A DNA stretch of 64,000 bases from Trabulsiella guamensis ATCC 49490 (GCF_000734965.1 NZ_JMTB01000113.1:62001-126000), one strand, 5' to 3'; numbered from the stretch's first letter, positions 16,197 to 30,186 are shown. Numbers and translations are program-made. Notes: generated by a model not told the origin, from the sequence alone.

Positions 16197-17423
16197 TTAC
16201 CTGCGGGTTTCCGTGACCCACAATTGACGGAAACCGTCCACCGCTTCCATCCAGGCGATGTACTGACCATCCGGTGAAAACACCACCGCATCGGCTGAAG
16301 GTGGGTTGCCATGCCCTTCGGTTAAGTACGTCACAGTGCCTGTTATTCCATCGCACAGGGCAATCCGGTTCTCCACCACACAGCCGAGTGAATGCCCTGA
16401 CGGATGCCAGTTAAACGCCGACTGAATACCGTTCGCCGTCCGCGTAAGCTGTCGCGGCTCACCGCCCTGTGGAGATATCAACCACAGCTGTACTACACCA
16501 TTATCGTCGCGCATCAGAAAGGCGATATCACTCCCCTGCGGATTTGCCCGTACCCAATGGCGCGGAACGTTAACCAGACCGGGATACGCGCGCTGGTGTG
16601 TGAAGGTGAGACGTTTTTGCTGAACGCTGGCAGGCGGAGCAGGCATTGTGCTGCTCGTCCCTTCCAGCGGTTCTCGCCCCGCCTGTTTCCAGCCGGCTTC
16701 GTTTTCCGGTAACGTCACAATAAACAGTTCCGGCACTTTTTCGCCCTGCAACGAACGCGTATCGCCGATAAACGCCAGCGCATGATTGCCCACCCACCCC
16801 TCTTCATAGGCGCGGTTGATCTCATCGCTGCCCGGCGCAGGCGCTGGCGTGGTACGACTGACCAGCACGCACCAGTGACTTCCCGCATATTCCCGTGGAT
16901 GCTGACCACGCGGCGTTACCGGGCCATACGGTACTGCGACGCCGACGTTACGCAGATCCAGCGCCACATCGCGCTCATGCAGAACGTGATCGTTATAGGT
17001 AAAGCTGACGGCCTGGCCGTCCGGACGATAAACATGAACATGACTGCCGCCGCGCAGTGCGCCGGGGGTATAGGGAGAAGTAATATCCATGGCATCGAGA
17101 TTACGGGTTTCGCCATTGTGCGTAACCACGCCGCGACGGTGGTGAAAATCGTACTGCCAGTGCGCATCAGGATGTTCCGGTCCGTGGATGAAAACATACC
17201 GTTCTTCCTGCGGGTGAACCGTCACCACGCCCACATGCGCGCCCTTGGTCGCACGGTAAATCACCTCGACCTCGCCGCTATGGATATTGACACGCTCAAT
17301 GGTTTCACCGGTAAACGAGGCGCCTGACGGGCGAACATCAAACACCAGCCACTGGCTGTCCGGCGTCCAGGTTTGCGTATTGGTGAGTTGATGGTGGCGG
17401 GAGGCAAAGGTGACTTGTTTCAT
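16197..17423 (-). CDS. yidR: YidR, TolB-like beta-propeller protein (DUF3748)
   Basis: 408 residues from MKQVTFASRHHQLTNTQTWTPDSQWLVFD. I prefer the ATG at 17423, preceded by CAGGG at a good distance, over the one at 17441, which has no ribosome site. Repeated blade motifs such as PDSQWLVFDVR, GSDIAFLMRDDNGVVQLWLISPQGGEPRQLTR and FSPDGQYIAWM show a WD40/TolB-like propeller. No signal peptide, so cytoplasmic. Function unknown. It lies just downstream of dgoT, separated by a perfect 13-base-pair inverted repeat that covers its ribosome site. Confidence 0.87.
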   Translation of the reverse strand: MKQVTFASRHHQLTNTQTWTPDSQWLVFDVRPSGASFTGETIERVNIHSGEVEVIYRATKGAHVGVVTVHPQEERYVFIHGPEHPDAHWQYDFHHRRGVVTHNGETRNLDAMDITSPYTPGALRGGSHVHVYRPDGQAVSFTYNDHVLHERDVALDLRNVGVAVPYGPVTPRGQHPREYAGSHWCVLVSRTTPAPAPGSDEINRAYEEGWVGNHALAFIGDTRSLQGEKVPELFIVTLPENEAGWKQAGREPLEGTSSTMPAPPASVQQKRLTFTHQRAYPGLVNVPRHWVRANPQGSDIAFLMRDDNGVVQLWLISPQGGEPRQLTRTANGIQSAFNWHPSGHSLGCVVENRIALCDGITGTVTYLTEGHGNPPSADAVVFSPDGQYIAWMEAVDGFRQLWVTETRR

Positions 17424-17426
17424 TAG

Positions 17427-17461
17427 GATACCCTGATGCATAACTGTCGCATCAGGGTATC
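17427..17461. repeat. Perfect inverted repeat between dgoT and yidR
   Basis: Arms GATACCCTGATGC (17427-17439) and GCATCAGGGTATC (17449-17461), 13 of 13 paired, nine-base loop. Read on the minus strand it ends with the yidR ribosome site CAGGG inside the second arm. There is no T run, so it is not a typical intrinsic terminator. It may insulate yidR from dgo readthrough or block translation. Confidence 0.9.
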
Positions 17462-17474
17462 TCAGGTGCAGCCT

Positions 17475-18767
17475 TTAGCCTACCCGTTTCACATCGCCGA
17501 CCAGCAGGATGTAGGAGAGCGCACCAATCAAGGCCACTACAGCGATATAGGTCAACGCCGGGGCAAAACCGTAGTCCTGCGCCAGATATCCCACCACCAG
17601 CGGCACGGTGATGCCACCCAGACCGCCAACGAAGTTGAACACGCCGCCAGTCAGACCGATCAGACGCATCGGCGCCAGTGAAGAGACCAGTGACCAGGTG
17701 ATAGACGCGAAACCGTTGCCGAAGAAGGCGAGGGCCATCAGCGTCATAATCCACACCGGATCGTTGGTATAGTTGGCACCCATGATGCAGGTGGAAATCA
17801 ACAGCCCGCAAATGATTGGCGTTTTACGCGCCGCACCCAGCGAGAAGCCTTTGCGCACCATTTTATCCGCCAGCCAGCCGGAAAGCAGAACACCGAAGAA
17901 GGCCGCCAGGAACGGCACGGTGGTCATAAACCCGGCTTTCAGCGCGGTAATGCCTTTCTCCTGGGTAAGGTAGTTCGGGAACCAGGTCAGGAAAAACCAC
18001 AGCGTTGAGGTCACCGCAAACTGGCCCAGATACACGCCAAGCAATTTACGATGAAAAATCAGCTTCCAGTCTGCCATCGTAAGCGGCTGACGCGCCTCTT
18101 TCTTCACCGGCGCATCGCCATCAACCAGACCGCCACCTTCGCGGATGTAGTCCAGTTCAGCCGCAGAAATGCTCTTCGTCAGACGCGGCGGCTGATAGAC
18201 CTTGATCCAGATAAACGACCAGATAATGCCAATCCCACCGGTGACAATGAACACCCAGTGCCAGCTCAGCAACTCCTGGATCCAGATCAGCAGCGGCGTC
18301 AGGAACGCCAGGCCGACGAACTGCCCGGAGGTGTAGAAGCCGACCGCAGACGCGCGCTCGTGTTCCGGGAACCAACTGGTCACCATGCGGTTGTTGGTGG
18401 GAAACGCCGGGGCTTCAAAGATACCGGTGATCGCGCGCAGGCCAATCAATGACATCAGTCCCGTTGCGAACCCCTGGAACAGGGTTGCCACCGACCAGCC
18501 CAGAATCGCAATGAAATAGGTTAAGCGCGAGCCTACGCGGTCAAGGAACCAGCCGCCCGGGATCTGGCACAGGGTATATAACCAGGCAAACGCCGAAAAG
18601 ACATATCCCATTTCTGCTTTCGTGATACCAAATTCTTCCTGAATATGCGCCGATGCCACGGCAAGGTTTGCCCTATCGACATAACAAATCACAACCGTAA
18701 TAAAGATCATAATCAGGGTCAGGTAACGCCGACGCCCGACTTTTGCAGCAGTCACTGATATTTCCAT
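17475..18767 (-). CDS. dgoT: D-galactonate transporter DgoT
   Basis: 430 residues when started at [18 protein letters not shown] (18767), the E. coli DgoT length; an upstream ATG would add 15 residues without support. MFS anion:cation symporter (SLC17-like) with 12 helices. Conserved residues include [11 protein letters not shown] with the aspartate and arginine used in proton-coupled galactonate uptake, [11 protein letters not shown] in loop 2-3, and [18 protein letters not shown]. Last gene of the dgoRKADT operon; a 104-base spacer separates it from dgoD. Confidence 0.96.
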   Translation of the reverse strand: MEISVTAAKVGRRRYLTLIMIFITVVICYVDRANLAVASAHIQEEFGITKAEMGYVFSAFAWLYTLCQIPGGWFLDRVGSRLTYFIAILGWSVATLFQGFATGLMSLIGLRAITGIFEAPAFPTNNRMVTSWFPEHERASAVGFYTSGQFVGLAFLTPLLIWIQELLSWHWVFIVTGGIGIIWSFIWIKVYQPPRLTKSISAAELDYIREGGGLVDGDAPVKKEARQPLTMADWKLIFHRKLLGVYLGQFAVTSTLWFFLTWFPNYLTQEKGITALKAGFMTTVPFLAAFFGVLLSGWLADKMVRKGFSLGAARKTPIICGLLISTCIMGANYTNDPVWIMTLMALAFFGNGFASITWSLVSSLAPMRLIGLTGGVFNFVGGLGGITVPLVVGYLAQDYGFAPALTYIAVVALIGALSYILLVGDVKRVG

Positions 18768-18871
18768 CGCAATCTGTCTCCAGATTCTGGGCATAGCGAA
18801 GCCGCTCACCATGCCCTGTAATTTACAGAGGGTGTAAGAAAAAAATTTTTTTAATTATTTACTTCTGCCGA

Positions 18872-20020
18872 TTACCACTCGGCGACGGAACCATCCTCAT
18901 GACGCCACAACGGGTTGCGCCAGTCGGTGACATTCCGGCTCATTTCGATGACTTTTGCTTCATCAACATCCACACCGAGTCCGGGTTTCGTTAATGGTTT
19001 AAAGAATCCGCCATCCATGCTGAAGTCATCTTTATTTTTTACAAAGTCGAGCAGTTCCGCGCCCTTATTGTAATGAATCCCCATACTCTGTTCCTGGAAT
19101 ACGGCATTGCGCGACACGAAGTCGATATGCAGACACGCGGCCAGCGCAATCGGTCCAAGCGGACAGTGCGGCGCCAGCGCCACATCATACGCTTCCGCCA
19201 TCCCGGCGATTTTGTAGCATTCGGTGATCCCGCCGGCATGCGACAAATCAGGTTGCAGAATGGCAATACCGCCCGCCTCCAGCACCCGTTTAAATTCGAA
19301 GCGTGAGAACATACGCTCACCTGCGGCAATCGGAATATGCGTTTGCGCCGCCAGCTTCGGATAATATTCCGCCTGTTCCGCCAGCACTGGTTCTTCAATA
19401 AACAGCGGGCGATACGGCTCCAGTTCTTTGATCAGCACTTTCGCCATCGGCGCGCTGACGCGACCGTGGAAATCCAGACCAAATTCAATGTCACTGCCGA
19501 ACGCTTCGCGGATTTGCGCCACAGTATTCACCGCCGCATCCACTTTGCGCGAATCATCAATCACGCCCAGTTCTTCACAGCCGTTTAGTTTGAAGGTGTC
19601 AAAGCCGATGTTACGCAGGGTTTTGATGCCATCAATTACCTCTGCCGGACGGTCACCGCCCACCCAGCTGTAGGCTTTGATTTTATCGCGCACCAGCCCG
19701 CCCATCAGTTGCCAGACTGGCGCGTTCAGCACTTTGCCTTTGATATCCCACAACGCCTGATCAATACCGGCGATTGCGCTCATCAGGATCGGGCCGCCGC
19801 GATAGAAACCAGCGCGGTACATTACCTGCCAGAGATCGTTAATCCGCGCCGGGTCCTGACCAATAAGGTAATCGCCCATTTCATGCACGGCAGCTTCCAC
19901 GGTGCGCGCGCGTCCTTCAATCACCGGTTCGCCCCAGCCAACAACGCCTTCGTCAGTTTCGATTTTCAGAAAAAGCCAGCGTGGCGGTAAACGGTATGTC
20001 GTGAGTTTGGTTATTTTCAT
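18872..20020 (-). CDS. dgoD: D-galactonate dehydratase DgoD
   Basis: 382 residues, enolase superfamily, mandelate racemase subgroup. Converts D-galactonate to 2-keto-3-deoxy-galactonate with Mg2+. N-terminal capping domain, then a TIM barrel with metal-ligand strands ending in [10 protein letters not shown] (D183 and H185 region), [18 protein letters not shown] and [10 protein letters not shown], and the general acid/base histidine in [13 protein letters not shown]. It overlaps dgoA by four bases (ATGA). In E. coli dgoD and dgoA were once annotated as one gene; here they are clearly separate. Confidence 0.97.
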   Translation of the reverse strand: MKITKLTTYRLPPRWLFLKIETDEGVVGWGEPVIEGRARTVEAAVHEMGDYLIGQDPARINDLWQVMYRAGFYRGGPILMSAIAGIDQALWDIKGKVLNAPVWQLMGGLVRDKIKAYSWVGGDRPAEVIDGIKTLRNIGFDTFKLNGCEELGVIDDSRKVDAAVNTVAQIREAFGSDIEFGLDFHGRVSAPMAKVLIKELEPYRPLFIEEPVLAEQAEYYPKLAAQTHIPIAAGERMFSRFEFKRVLEAGGIAILQPDLSHAGGITECYKIAGMAEAYDVALAPHCPLGPIALAACLHIDFVSRNAVFQEQSMGIHYNKGAELLDFVKNKDDFSMDGGFFKPLTKPGLGVDVDEAKVIEMSRNVTDWRNPLWRHEDGSVAEW

Positions 20021-20634
20021 TGCACTGCCTCTCGATACGCTTGAACAAATGCGGCGGCCTGCTGCGCGGTTCGCTCAACGGACTGCCCGGCACGATAGAG
20101 ATCGCTGCCAAGTCCGGCGCCCACGCACCCTGCCTGAATCCATTCCCTGAGGTTTTCCGGCGTGACACCACCCACTGCAAACACAGGCACGTCCTGCGGC
20201 AACACGGCTTTCAGCGCTTTGATATACGCCGGGCCAAACGCGGAGGAGGGGAATATTTTTAGTGACTGCGCGCCTGCGTCCAGCGCGTCAAAGGCTTCCG
20301 TCGCCGTTGCGCAGCCAGGGCAAACTGTCATACCGAGCGCTACGGCGCGTCGGATCACCTCCGGCTGGATGTTCGGTGTCACAATCAGTTTGCATCCCAT
20401 CTCTGCCAGCACGTCCACCTGCTCTGGTTTCAGCACTGTCCCGGCGCCCACCAGCGCCTTATCGCCAAACGCGGCGACGATAGCCGGAATGCTTTTCTCC
20501 CATTGCGGTGAGTTCAGCGGGATCTCGACAGCGTCGAACCCCGCGTCAATGACCGCACCGACATGCGCGAGCGCCTCATCCGGCGTAATGCCCCGCAAAA
20601 TCGCGATCAGCGGGAGTTTAGTTTGCCACTGCAT
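20017..20634 (-). CDS. dgoA: 2-dehydro-3-deoxy-6-phosphogalactonate aldolase DgoA
   Basis: 205-residue class I aldolase of the KDPG/KDPGal family. Cleaves 2-keto-3-deoxy-6-phosphogalactonate into pyruvate and glyceraldehyde-3-phosphate. TIM barrel with the catalytic glutamate in EIPLNSPQW, the Schiff-base lysine in [18 protein letters not shown] (about residue 126), and the phosphate site in [23 protein letters not shown]. It overlaps dgoK by 17 bases and dgoD by four, so the operon is tightly coupled. Confidence 0.96.
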   Translation of the reverse strand: MQWQTKLPLIAILRGITPDEALAHVGAVIDAGFDAVEIPLNSPQWEKSIPAIVAAFGDKALVGAGTVLKPEQVDVLAEMGCKLIVTPNIQPEVIRRAVALGMTVCPGCATATEAFDALDAGAQSLKIFPSSAFGPAYIKALKAVLPQDVPVFAVGGVTPENLREWIQAGCVGAGLGSDLYRAGQSVERTAQQAAAFVQAYREAVQ

Positions 20635-21493
20635 GGGCGATGCTCCTTATACCAGCCTGAAATGCGGTATCGCCGTCCACCAGCACAGTGTTGCGTCCGG
20701 CAGCCTGTAGTGCCTGCTGATAACGCACCGCCAGTGAATGCCCGGCGACAATAGCGATCTGCCCGTCGGCAAAGCGGTTGTCCATACTGGCCACTTCCGC
20801 GCCGATAAGCAGACCGGATAAAAACTCGCTCACCTGTTCGTGCGGCAGCGCACCCAGAACGTGGGCGGCACGCACTTCAAACAGCTGCGGCAAAATGGAA
20901 GGAGAGGCGAGACCACGCGCCAGACCGGCACTGAAGGCCTCGGGTGACGCGGTTTGCTCCGGCAGACCCGCGCCAATCAGCGACTGGCGCAGCAGCAGAT
21001 GATGCAGCTCACCGGTCATGACAGTATGGAAATCAAGAATTTGCTGGTGGTCGGTCTGTACCCATTTGCAATGAGTGCCGGGCATGACGTACAACGACGA
21101 GGGGGCAATTTCACGCGCACCAAGCAGTTGTGTTTCCTCACCACGCATCACGTTGTGGTTATCATCACGCGCTACGCTCAGGCCGGGGATGATCCAGATA
21201 TTGTCGCCAACAGGCGTTAACTGCTCACCAATGGCAGAGAAATGAGCCGGAACGGGTAAATAGGGGGCAACTTTCCAGCCGACATTGCTGCCGACCATGC
21301 CCGCCATTACCACCGGTGTGGTGCCGTTGCGCCAACCCTGTGTCACTTCCGCTAACACCGCCTCAGGGGATTTTCCGTTAAGACGAGTGACCCCTGCTTC
21401 TGAATGCCGGTGTTCCAGACATTCATCGCCCTGATACAGCCAGGCGCGCAAATTGGTCGAACCCCAGTCAATGGCGATGTAGCGTGATGTCAT
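20618..21493 (-). CDS. dgoK: 2-dehydro-3-deoxygalactonokinase DgoK
   Basis: 291 residues. ASKHA-type sugar-acid kinase that phosphorylates 2-keto-3-deoxygalactonate at position 6. The N-terminal ATP-site strand IAIDWGSTNLRAWLY (about 7-21) is the family hallmark; later GTHCKWV and the HVLGALPHEQVSEFLSGLLIGAE helix follow. One residue shorter than my recollection of the E. coli enzyme. The start overlaps the dgoR stop by four bases. Confidence 0.95.
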   Translation of the reverse strand: MTSRYIAIDWGSTNLRAWLYQGDECLEHRHSEAGVTRLNGKSPEAVLAEVTQGWRNGTTPVVMAGMVGSNVGWKVAPYLPVPAHFSAIGEQLTPVGDNIWIIPGLSVARDDNHNVMRGEETQLLGAREIAPSSLYVMPGTHCKWVQTDHQQILDFHTVMTGELHHLLLRQSLIGAGLPEQTASPEAFSAGLARGLASPSILPQLFEVRAAHVLGALPHEQVSEFLSGLLIGAEVASMDNRFADGQIAIVAGHSLAVRYQQALQAAGRNTVLVDGDTAFQAGIRSIAHAVAN

Positions 21494-22179
21494 GTGAATT
21501 CCTTCAACCGTCGTGTCGAGCTGGCAATCATGGTGAGCGCTGCCTGCTCTGCTGCTTCGCCGTCCTGATGCCGTATCGCATCGAACAGCGCCTTATGTTC
21601 CTGGAGCGTTTTCGGCATGTTGGCTTCATCGCCCATCCAGGTACGTTCAAATACCGCCCGCTGGAGCGAACTGATCGCTACGCTCAGCTGCTGTAACACT
21701 GGGTTATGCACCGATGCCAGCACCGCCTCGTGATAGCGAATATCCGCTTCGTTAAACGCATCGCGATTCTGGTTGTTGGCGATCATGTCGTTGAGCGCCG
21801 ATTCAATTTGCGCCAGATCGCTGGAGGTGGCGCGCTCCGCTGCCCAACGAGCGATGGCCGGTTCCACCAGATTTCGCACTTCGCTCATCGCGGTAATGAG
21901 CCGCGGGTCATAGTCGTTTTCCAGTACCCACTGCAACACGTCCGTGTCGAGGTAATTCCATTGGTTGCGTGGCGCGACAAACGCCCCGCGATAACGTTTC
22001 ATTTCAATCAGCCGTTTGGCCATCAGCGAACGAAACACCTCGCGAATGATGTTGCGTGAGGTTTCAAATTCTTCACACAAATCGGCCTCTGCAGGCAGCG
22101 CCGAACCGGGCACATATTTCCCGCCAACGATCTGACGGCCCAGCGTGATGACAATGCGGTCGGTTTTGTTGAGATTCAT
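21490..22179 (-). CDS. dgoR: GntR/FadR-type repressor of the galactonate operon, DgoR
   Basis: 229 residues. N-terminal winged helix (about 8-72) with GSALPAEADLCEEFETSRNIIREVFRSLMAKRLIEMK, then an FCD ligand-binding domain (about 95-220) with metal-site histidines (YHEAVLASVHNP, and a later EHKALFDAI). It represses the dgo genes and is released by D-galactonate. It is the first gene of the operon it controls; two copies of its probable operator lie 109-140 bases upstream. Confidence 0.95.
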   Translation of the reverse strand: MNLNKTDRIVITLGRQIVGGKYVPGSALPAEADLCEEFETSRNIIREVFRSLMAKRLIEMKRYRGAFVAPRNQWNYLDTDVLQWVLENDYDPRLITAMSEVRNLVEPAIARWAAERATSSDLAQIESALNDMIANNQNRDAFNEADIRYHEAVLASVHNPVLQQLSVAISSLQRAVFERTWMGDEANMPKTLQEHKALFDAIRHQDGEAAEQAALTMIASSTRRLKEFT

Positions 22180-22287
22180 GGAGAGTCCTTATGCTCTGTG
22201 CGTCCATGTGTACTTTACCCTGACCGCTGCATTTCACCTCAGTTTTGCAGTACAAATTTGTGGTATTCATCCGTTTGCGTGCCTTCA

Positions 22288-22319
22288 ATGTAGTACAATA
22301 CAATTGTGTTGTACTACAA
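22288..22319. promoter_or_regulatory. Tandem DgoR operators
   Basis: Two near-palindromes, ATGTAGTACAA (22288-22298) and TTGTACTACAA (22309-22319), centred 21 bp apart, two helical turns. Together they form a larger inverted repeat with 10-base arms TGTAGTACAA/TTGTACTACA (22289-22318). The TTGTAnTACAA form fits the GntR/FadR class operators reported for DgoR. A TGTGA half-site just upstream (22330-22326, minus strand) could be part of a CRP site. Confidence 0.75.
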
Positions 22320-22350
22320 TTTAGATCACAAAAAGAACAATCCAGGGATA

Positions 22351-22384
22351 AAAAAAAGCGCAGCTAACCGAAGATCGCTGCGCT
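22351..22384 (-). terminator. yidA terminator
   Basis: Minus strand AGCGCAGC, 12-base loop, GCTGCGCT, then seven T. It lies 20 bases after the yidA stop and insulates the dgo promoter. Confidence 0.88.
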
Positions 22385-22403
22385 GGGGTGTTCTGTAGCG
22401 GGT

Positions 22404-23219
22404 TTATGACCCGAGGACGTACTTCTCAATAGCGTAAGCGACGCCGTCTTCCAGGTTCGATTTGGTGATGAAATTCGCCACTTCTTTGACGGACGGGATC
22501 GCGTTATCCATCGCCACGCCGACGCCAGCGTATTCAATCATCGCAATGTCGTTTTCCTGATCACCTATCGCCATGATCTCATCCGGCTGAATGCCCAGCA
22601 CATCCGCCAGCGATTTCACGCCTGTGCCTTTGTTGACGCGTTTGTCGAGGATTTCAAGGAAATACGGCGCGCTTTTCAGCACGGTGTATTTCTCTTTCAC
22701 TTCAGCCGGAATACGGGCGATGGCTTTGTCGAGCACCACCGGTTCGTCAATCATCATCACTTTCAGGAACTGAGTGGCCGGGTCCATTTTCTCCGCTTCA
22801 CAGAACACCAGCGGAATGGTGGCGACGTAGGATTCATGCACGGTGTAATAGCTGATATCGCGGTTAGCGGTGTAGAGCGTGTTGCGATCCAGCGCGTGGA
22901 AGTGTGACCCCACTTCGCGGGACAGTTTTTCCAGGAACCGATAGTCGTCGTAGCTCAGCGCGGTTTGCGCAACGGTACTGCCGTCGCTGGCTTTCTGTAC
23001 CAGCGCACCGTTGTAGGTGATGCAATAATCTCCCGGCTGTTCCATATGTAACTCTTTGAGGTAGTGATGTACCCCGGCATACGGACGTCCCGTCGTCAGA
23101 ACGACGTTGACCCCGCGCATACGTGCAGCAGCAATGGCGTTTTTAACAGCAGGAGAGATGGTATGGTCCGGTAGCAATAAAGTGCCGTCCATATCGATCG
23201 CGATGAGTTTAATAGCCAT
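22404..23219 (-). CDS. yidA: HAD-superfamily sugar phosphatase YidA
   Basis: 271 residues, Cof-type HAD phosphatase (class IIB). Motif I is D9-M-D11-G-T, motif II TTGRP near residue 42, motif III the lysine in the RVNKGTGVKSLADVLG segment, and motif IV GDQEND. The cap domain lies between motifs II and III. The E. coli enzyme is a broad cytoplasmic sugar-phosphatase that acts on erythrose-4-phosphate and related esters. Monocistronic, with its own terminator. The E. coli neighbours yidB and yidX are absent. Confidence 0.95.
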   Translation of the reverse strand: MAIKLIAIDMDGTLLLPDHTISPAVKNAIAAARMRGVNVVLTTGRPYAGVHHYLKELHMEQPGDYCITYNGALVQKASDGSTVAQTALSYDDYRFLEKLSREVGSHFHALDRNTLYTANRDISYYTVHESYVATIPLVFCEAEKMDPATQFLKVMMIDEPVVLDKAIARIPAEVKEKYTVLKSAPYFLEILDKRVNKGTGVKSLADVLGIQPDEIMAIGDQENDIAMIEYAGVGVAMDNAIPSVKEVANFITKSNLEDGVAYAIEKYVLGS

Positions 23220-23266
23220 GTTTTCCCCGGATTAAATGAGTCTCCGCTCATGCTAACGCGATTTAG

Positions 23267-23333
23267 CTCAAAAAACAGCAAAAGAGAGGCGGGAAAAGGG
23301 GGATCAGATGGCGAGGCGGGATTCCTCTTTTGC
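23267..23333 (-). terminator. Possible gyrB terminator
   Basis: Minus strand GCAAAAGAG (23333-23325) can pair with CTCTTTTGC (23286-23278) across a 38-base loop, followed by TGTTTTTTG. The long loop makes this a weak call. A second smaller hairpin CCCCGG/CCGGGG lies at 23336-23361. Confidence 0.4.
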
Positions 23334-23371
23334 AACCCCGGCAACATAGCGCCACCGGGGAAACAAACGGT

Positions 23372-26887
<3,516 letters not shown>

Positions 26888-26888
<1 letters not shown>

Positions 26889-27988
26889 TACAATCTCATT
26901 GGCATAACAACATAAGCCGCCGACTGTGATGCGGCATCTTCAATCTGTACGCTCGAAACGGAGTCGGTCAGCAGAATACGGACGTTTTCGCACTTCAGCG
27001 CATTCAGAACGTCCAGTACATAGCTGACGTTGAAGCCGATTTCCATTTCTGTGCCGCCGTAGGTAACGTCCAGCATCTCTTCCGCCTCTTCCTGCTCCGG
27101 ATTGTTAGCGGTGATTTTCAGCTGGTTTTCGCTGACGTACAGACGTACGCCGCGGAATTTCTCATTCGACAGGATTGCCGCACGGGCAAAGGCCTGTTTG
27201 AGAATATCACAACCAGCTTCCAGATGTTTGTCCGGGTTTTTCGGCAATACGCGGCGATAATCCGGGAAACGGCCATCAACCAGTTTGGAAGTGAAGATAA
27301 AATCGCCGACGTGAGCGCGAATATTGTTGCTGCCGATCTGTACGCGCAGAGGATTGTCGCCGCCGTCGAGCATACGCATCAACTCAATCACCCCTTTACG
27401 CGGCACGATCACCGAATGGTTCGGCAGCGGCTCACCGACAGGCATTGCGCACACTGCCAGACGGTGGCCGTCTGTCGCCACGGTACGCAGTTCTTCGCCT
27501 TCGGTCTCAAACAGCATACCGTTCAGGTAATAACGAACATCCTGATGCGCCATCGAGAACTGGGTCGCTTCAATCAGACGTTTCATCGTCGCCTGCGGCA
27601 GGGTGAATTCCACCTCGCTCTGCCAGTCGTCGAGATTCGGGAAATCGGTAGCAGGCAGCGTGGAGAGCGAGAAACGGCTGCGGCCAGAGCGCACCAGCAT
27701 CCGATCGCCTTCAAGCTGTACCGCGATTTCCGCCCCTTCCGGCAAGCCACGGCAGATATCAAAGAATTTACGTGCCGGAACGGTCGTTGCCCCGGGTTCG
27801 TGCGGCTGATTCAGCGCGACGCGAGCCACCATCTCCATTTCGAGGTCAGTACCGGTCAGCGACAGCGCGCCGTCTGCGACCTGAAGCAGCAGGTTACCGA
27901 GAATCGGCAGCGTTGGGCGGCCACCTAACGGACCACTCACCTGTTGCAACGGTTTTAATAAATGTTCACGTTCTACGGTAAATTTCAT
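26888..27988 (-). CDS. dnaN: DNA polymerase III beta sliding clamp
   Basis: 366 residues, the standard length, made of three repeats of the clamp fold (about 1-120, 128-243 and 245-366) that form a head-to-tail dimeric ring around DNA. Segments such as [18 protein letters not shown] and the C-terminal VVMPMRL, part of the peptide-binding pocket used by polymerases and mismatch proteins, are intact. It starts four bases after the dnaA stop and is mainly transcribed with it. Confidence 0.99.
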
Positions 27989-27992
27989 AGCG

Positions 27993-29390
27993 TCACGAAG
28001 ATAATGTTCTGATTAAGTTTGAGAAATCTTCTTTGATGTCGTGGCTTTCTTCACGCAACTGTTCGATTTTACGACACGCGTGCAGCACGGTGGTATGGTC
28101 GCGGCCACCAAACGCATCGCCAATTTCCGGCAGACTGTGGTTGGTTAACTCCTTTGCCAACGCCATCGCCATCTGGCGAGGACGTGCGACCGAGCGGGAG
28201 CGGCGCTTGGAAAGCAGATCCGCCACCTTTATCTTGTAATACTCTGCCACCGTCTTCTGGATGTTGTCGATGGTGACCAGTTTTTCCTGCAGCGCCAGTA
28301 AATCACGCAGCGCTTCACGCACGAAATCGATAGTGATCGCCCGGCCGGTAAAATTGGCGTTGGCGATGACGCGGTTCAGCGCCCCTTCCAGCTCACGCAC
28401 GTTGGAACGCAGGCGTTTGGCAATAAAGAACGCGACCTCTCCCGGCAGACGAATGTCGTTTTCATCAGCTTTTTTCATCAGGATCGCCACGCGGGTTTCC
28501 AGTTCTGGCGGCTCGATCGCCACCGTCAGCCCCCAGCCAAAGCGGGATTTCAGACGATCCTCAACGCCGTTGATCTCTTTCGGATAACGATCCGACGTTA
28601 AAATGATCTGTTGATTGCCTTCGAGCAGGGCGTTAAAGGTGTGAAAAAACTCTTCCTGGGATCGTTCTTTATTGGCAAAAAACTGAATGTCATCGATAAG
28701 CAACGCATCAACGGAACGGTAGTAACGCTTAAACTCTTCAATGGCGTTATTTTGCAGTGCTTTGACCATGTCCTGAACAAAGCGCTCAGAGTGCATGTAC
28801 ACCACTTTGGCATTCGGCTTACGGGCCACAATCCCATTACCCACCGCATGCAACAGGTGCGTTTTACCGAGACCGGTGCCGCCATAGAGGAACAGCGGGT
28901 TATAGGCGCCGCCGGGGTTATCAGCCACCTGACGGGCAGCTGCGCGGGCCAGCTGGTTTGATTTACCTTCAACGAAGTTATCAAAGGTGTGCTTAACATT
29001 GACGTTAGAACGGTAGGTCGGTTCTGCCGGCGCCGGGACGTTATCCCAACCCGGACGCGGAGCGGGCGCGGTACGCGGCATCTGGATCTGCGCCACCTGG
29101 GCAGGCGCCGCCGCATGAACCGGCTCTTTCACCGTTTGCGCGACGGGTTTTGTGCCAACTTCAAAGCGTAACAGAGGGGCATCGGTACCGCAGAAATCGT
29201 TCAGCAGTCCATTGATATTATTCAGGTATTTGTCCCTTACCCAATCAAGAACAAAACGATTTGGCGCGTACAAAGCCAGCGTGTTATCGCTCAGTTCCGC
29301 CTGCAACGGGCGGATCCACATACTGAATTCTGTGGCTGGTAACTCATCCTGCAATCGGGCAAGACACTGCTGCCAAAGCGAAAGTGACAC
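27993..29390 (-). CDS. dnaA: Chromosomal replication initiator DnaA
   Basis: 465 residues from a GTG start at 29390 ([22 protein letters not shown]), as in E. coli; upstream ATG codons would add unrelated sequence. Domain I (1-86) is the DnaB/DiaA contact region; domain II (about 87-130) is a variable linker rich in Ala and Pro. Domain III AAA+ carries Walker [11 protein letters not shown], Walker [10 protein letters not shown] and the sensor II/box VII arginines. Domain IV has the DnaA signature [15 protein letters not shown]. It binds the boxes in oriC at 56349-56537 and in its own promoter at 29632. Confidence 0.98.
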   Translation of the reverse strand: MSLSLWQQCLARLQDELPATEFSMWIRPLQAELSDNTLALYAPNRFVLDWVRDKYLNNINGLLNDFCGTDAPLLRFEVGTKPVAQTVKEPVHAAAPAQVAQIQMPRTAPAPRPGWDNVPAPAEPTYRSNVNVKHTFDNFVEGKSNQLARAAARQVADNPGGAYNPLFLYGGTGLGKTHLLHAVGNGIVARKPNAKVVYMHSERFVQDMVKALQNNAIEEFKRYYRSVDALLIDDIQFFANKERSQEEFFHTFNALLEGNQQIILTSDRYPKEINGVEDRLKSRFGWGLTVAIEPPELETRVAILMKKADENDIRLPGEVAFFIAKRLRSNVRELEGALNRVIANANFTGRAITIDFVREALRDLLALQEKLVTIDNIQKTVAEYYKIKVADLLSKRRSRSVARPRQMAMALAKELTNHSLPEIGDAFGGRDHTTVLHACRKIEQLREESHDIKEDFSNLIRTLSS

Positions 29391-29631
29391 GGCGGACTCC
29401 ACTCGAACAAAAAGAAAAAATGAAAACGATCGTGATTGTTGGCACACGTCGACTGTACGTATCAACCCCGTTAAAGGTTGATTTGTTTTTGGACCCTGCG
29501 CAAAAGGGTGACGTGCGAACCGCTGTGCGCGGTTTTATTACCCGGCCAGGATCTAAAGATCGCGATCAGGACCGCGGATCATAGCGTAATCTGAACCAGA
29601 GATCTTCTGTTTCTCACAGATTCTTCCCCTT

Positions 29632-29640
29632 TTATCCACA
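29632..29640 (+). promoter_or_regulatory. DnaA box for dnaA autoregulation
   Basis: Perfect TTATCCACA. In E. coli an equal box lies between dnaA P1 and P2 and mediates repression by DnaA. Confidence 0.9.
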
Positions 29641-29772
29641 GGAAGGATCGAAACCGGATAAGTGTAATCGATCCTGGCACGAGTGAAGCAGGATTTAGGC
29701 CGCATATTGGAAAAATTAATGAGTACGGACGAATTTTTGCTTAAACGATCTAATAAAGATCCTGCACGATCC

Positions 29773-29800
29773 TTGCGCTTTACCCGGGAGGCCGTATAAT
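29773..29800 (+). promoter_or_regulatory. rpmH-rnpA promoter P1
   Basis: TTGCGC (29773-29778), 16-base spacer, TATAAT (29795-29800) followed by a GC-rich discriminator CCCCCACCCG, typical of stringent promoters for ribosomal genes. Confidence 0.85.
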
Positions 29801-29898
29801 CCCCCACCCGGCGCGTAGAGCCCGAGTTCTTGTGTCGACGGCTGCTCACTTTTTGCACGTAAAAGTGCGGAATTACGCGGGAAAGAAGGTAAAGAGAA

Positions 29899-29927
29899 TT
29901 GACTCTGGAGTGTACAATTATTACAAT
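29899..29927 (+). promoter_or_regulatory. rpmH-rnpA promoter P2
   Basis: TTGACT (29899-29904), 17-base spacer, TACAAT (29922-29927). The surrounding bases match the E. coli rpmH promoter as I recall it. Confidence 0.9.
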
Positions 29928-30016
29928 CCGGCCTCTTTAATCACCCAAGCTGAAGCGTTAGTCGTTCGAATGTTGTTCGGGTATACGCAAAAGTCAGTGA
30001 ATTTATTCAAGTTTAG

Positions 30017-30169
<153 letters not shown>

Positions 30170-30186
30170 TAAAAGCTAACCCCTGA

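Noticed and set aside
29391-29465. Upstream ATG for dnaA adding 25 residues
   Set aside because: Conservation begins at the GTG at 29390, as in E. coli; the upstream residues are unrelated and Phe-rich.
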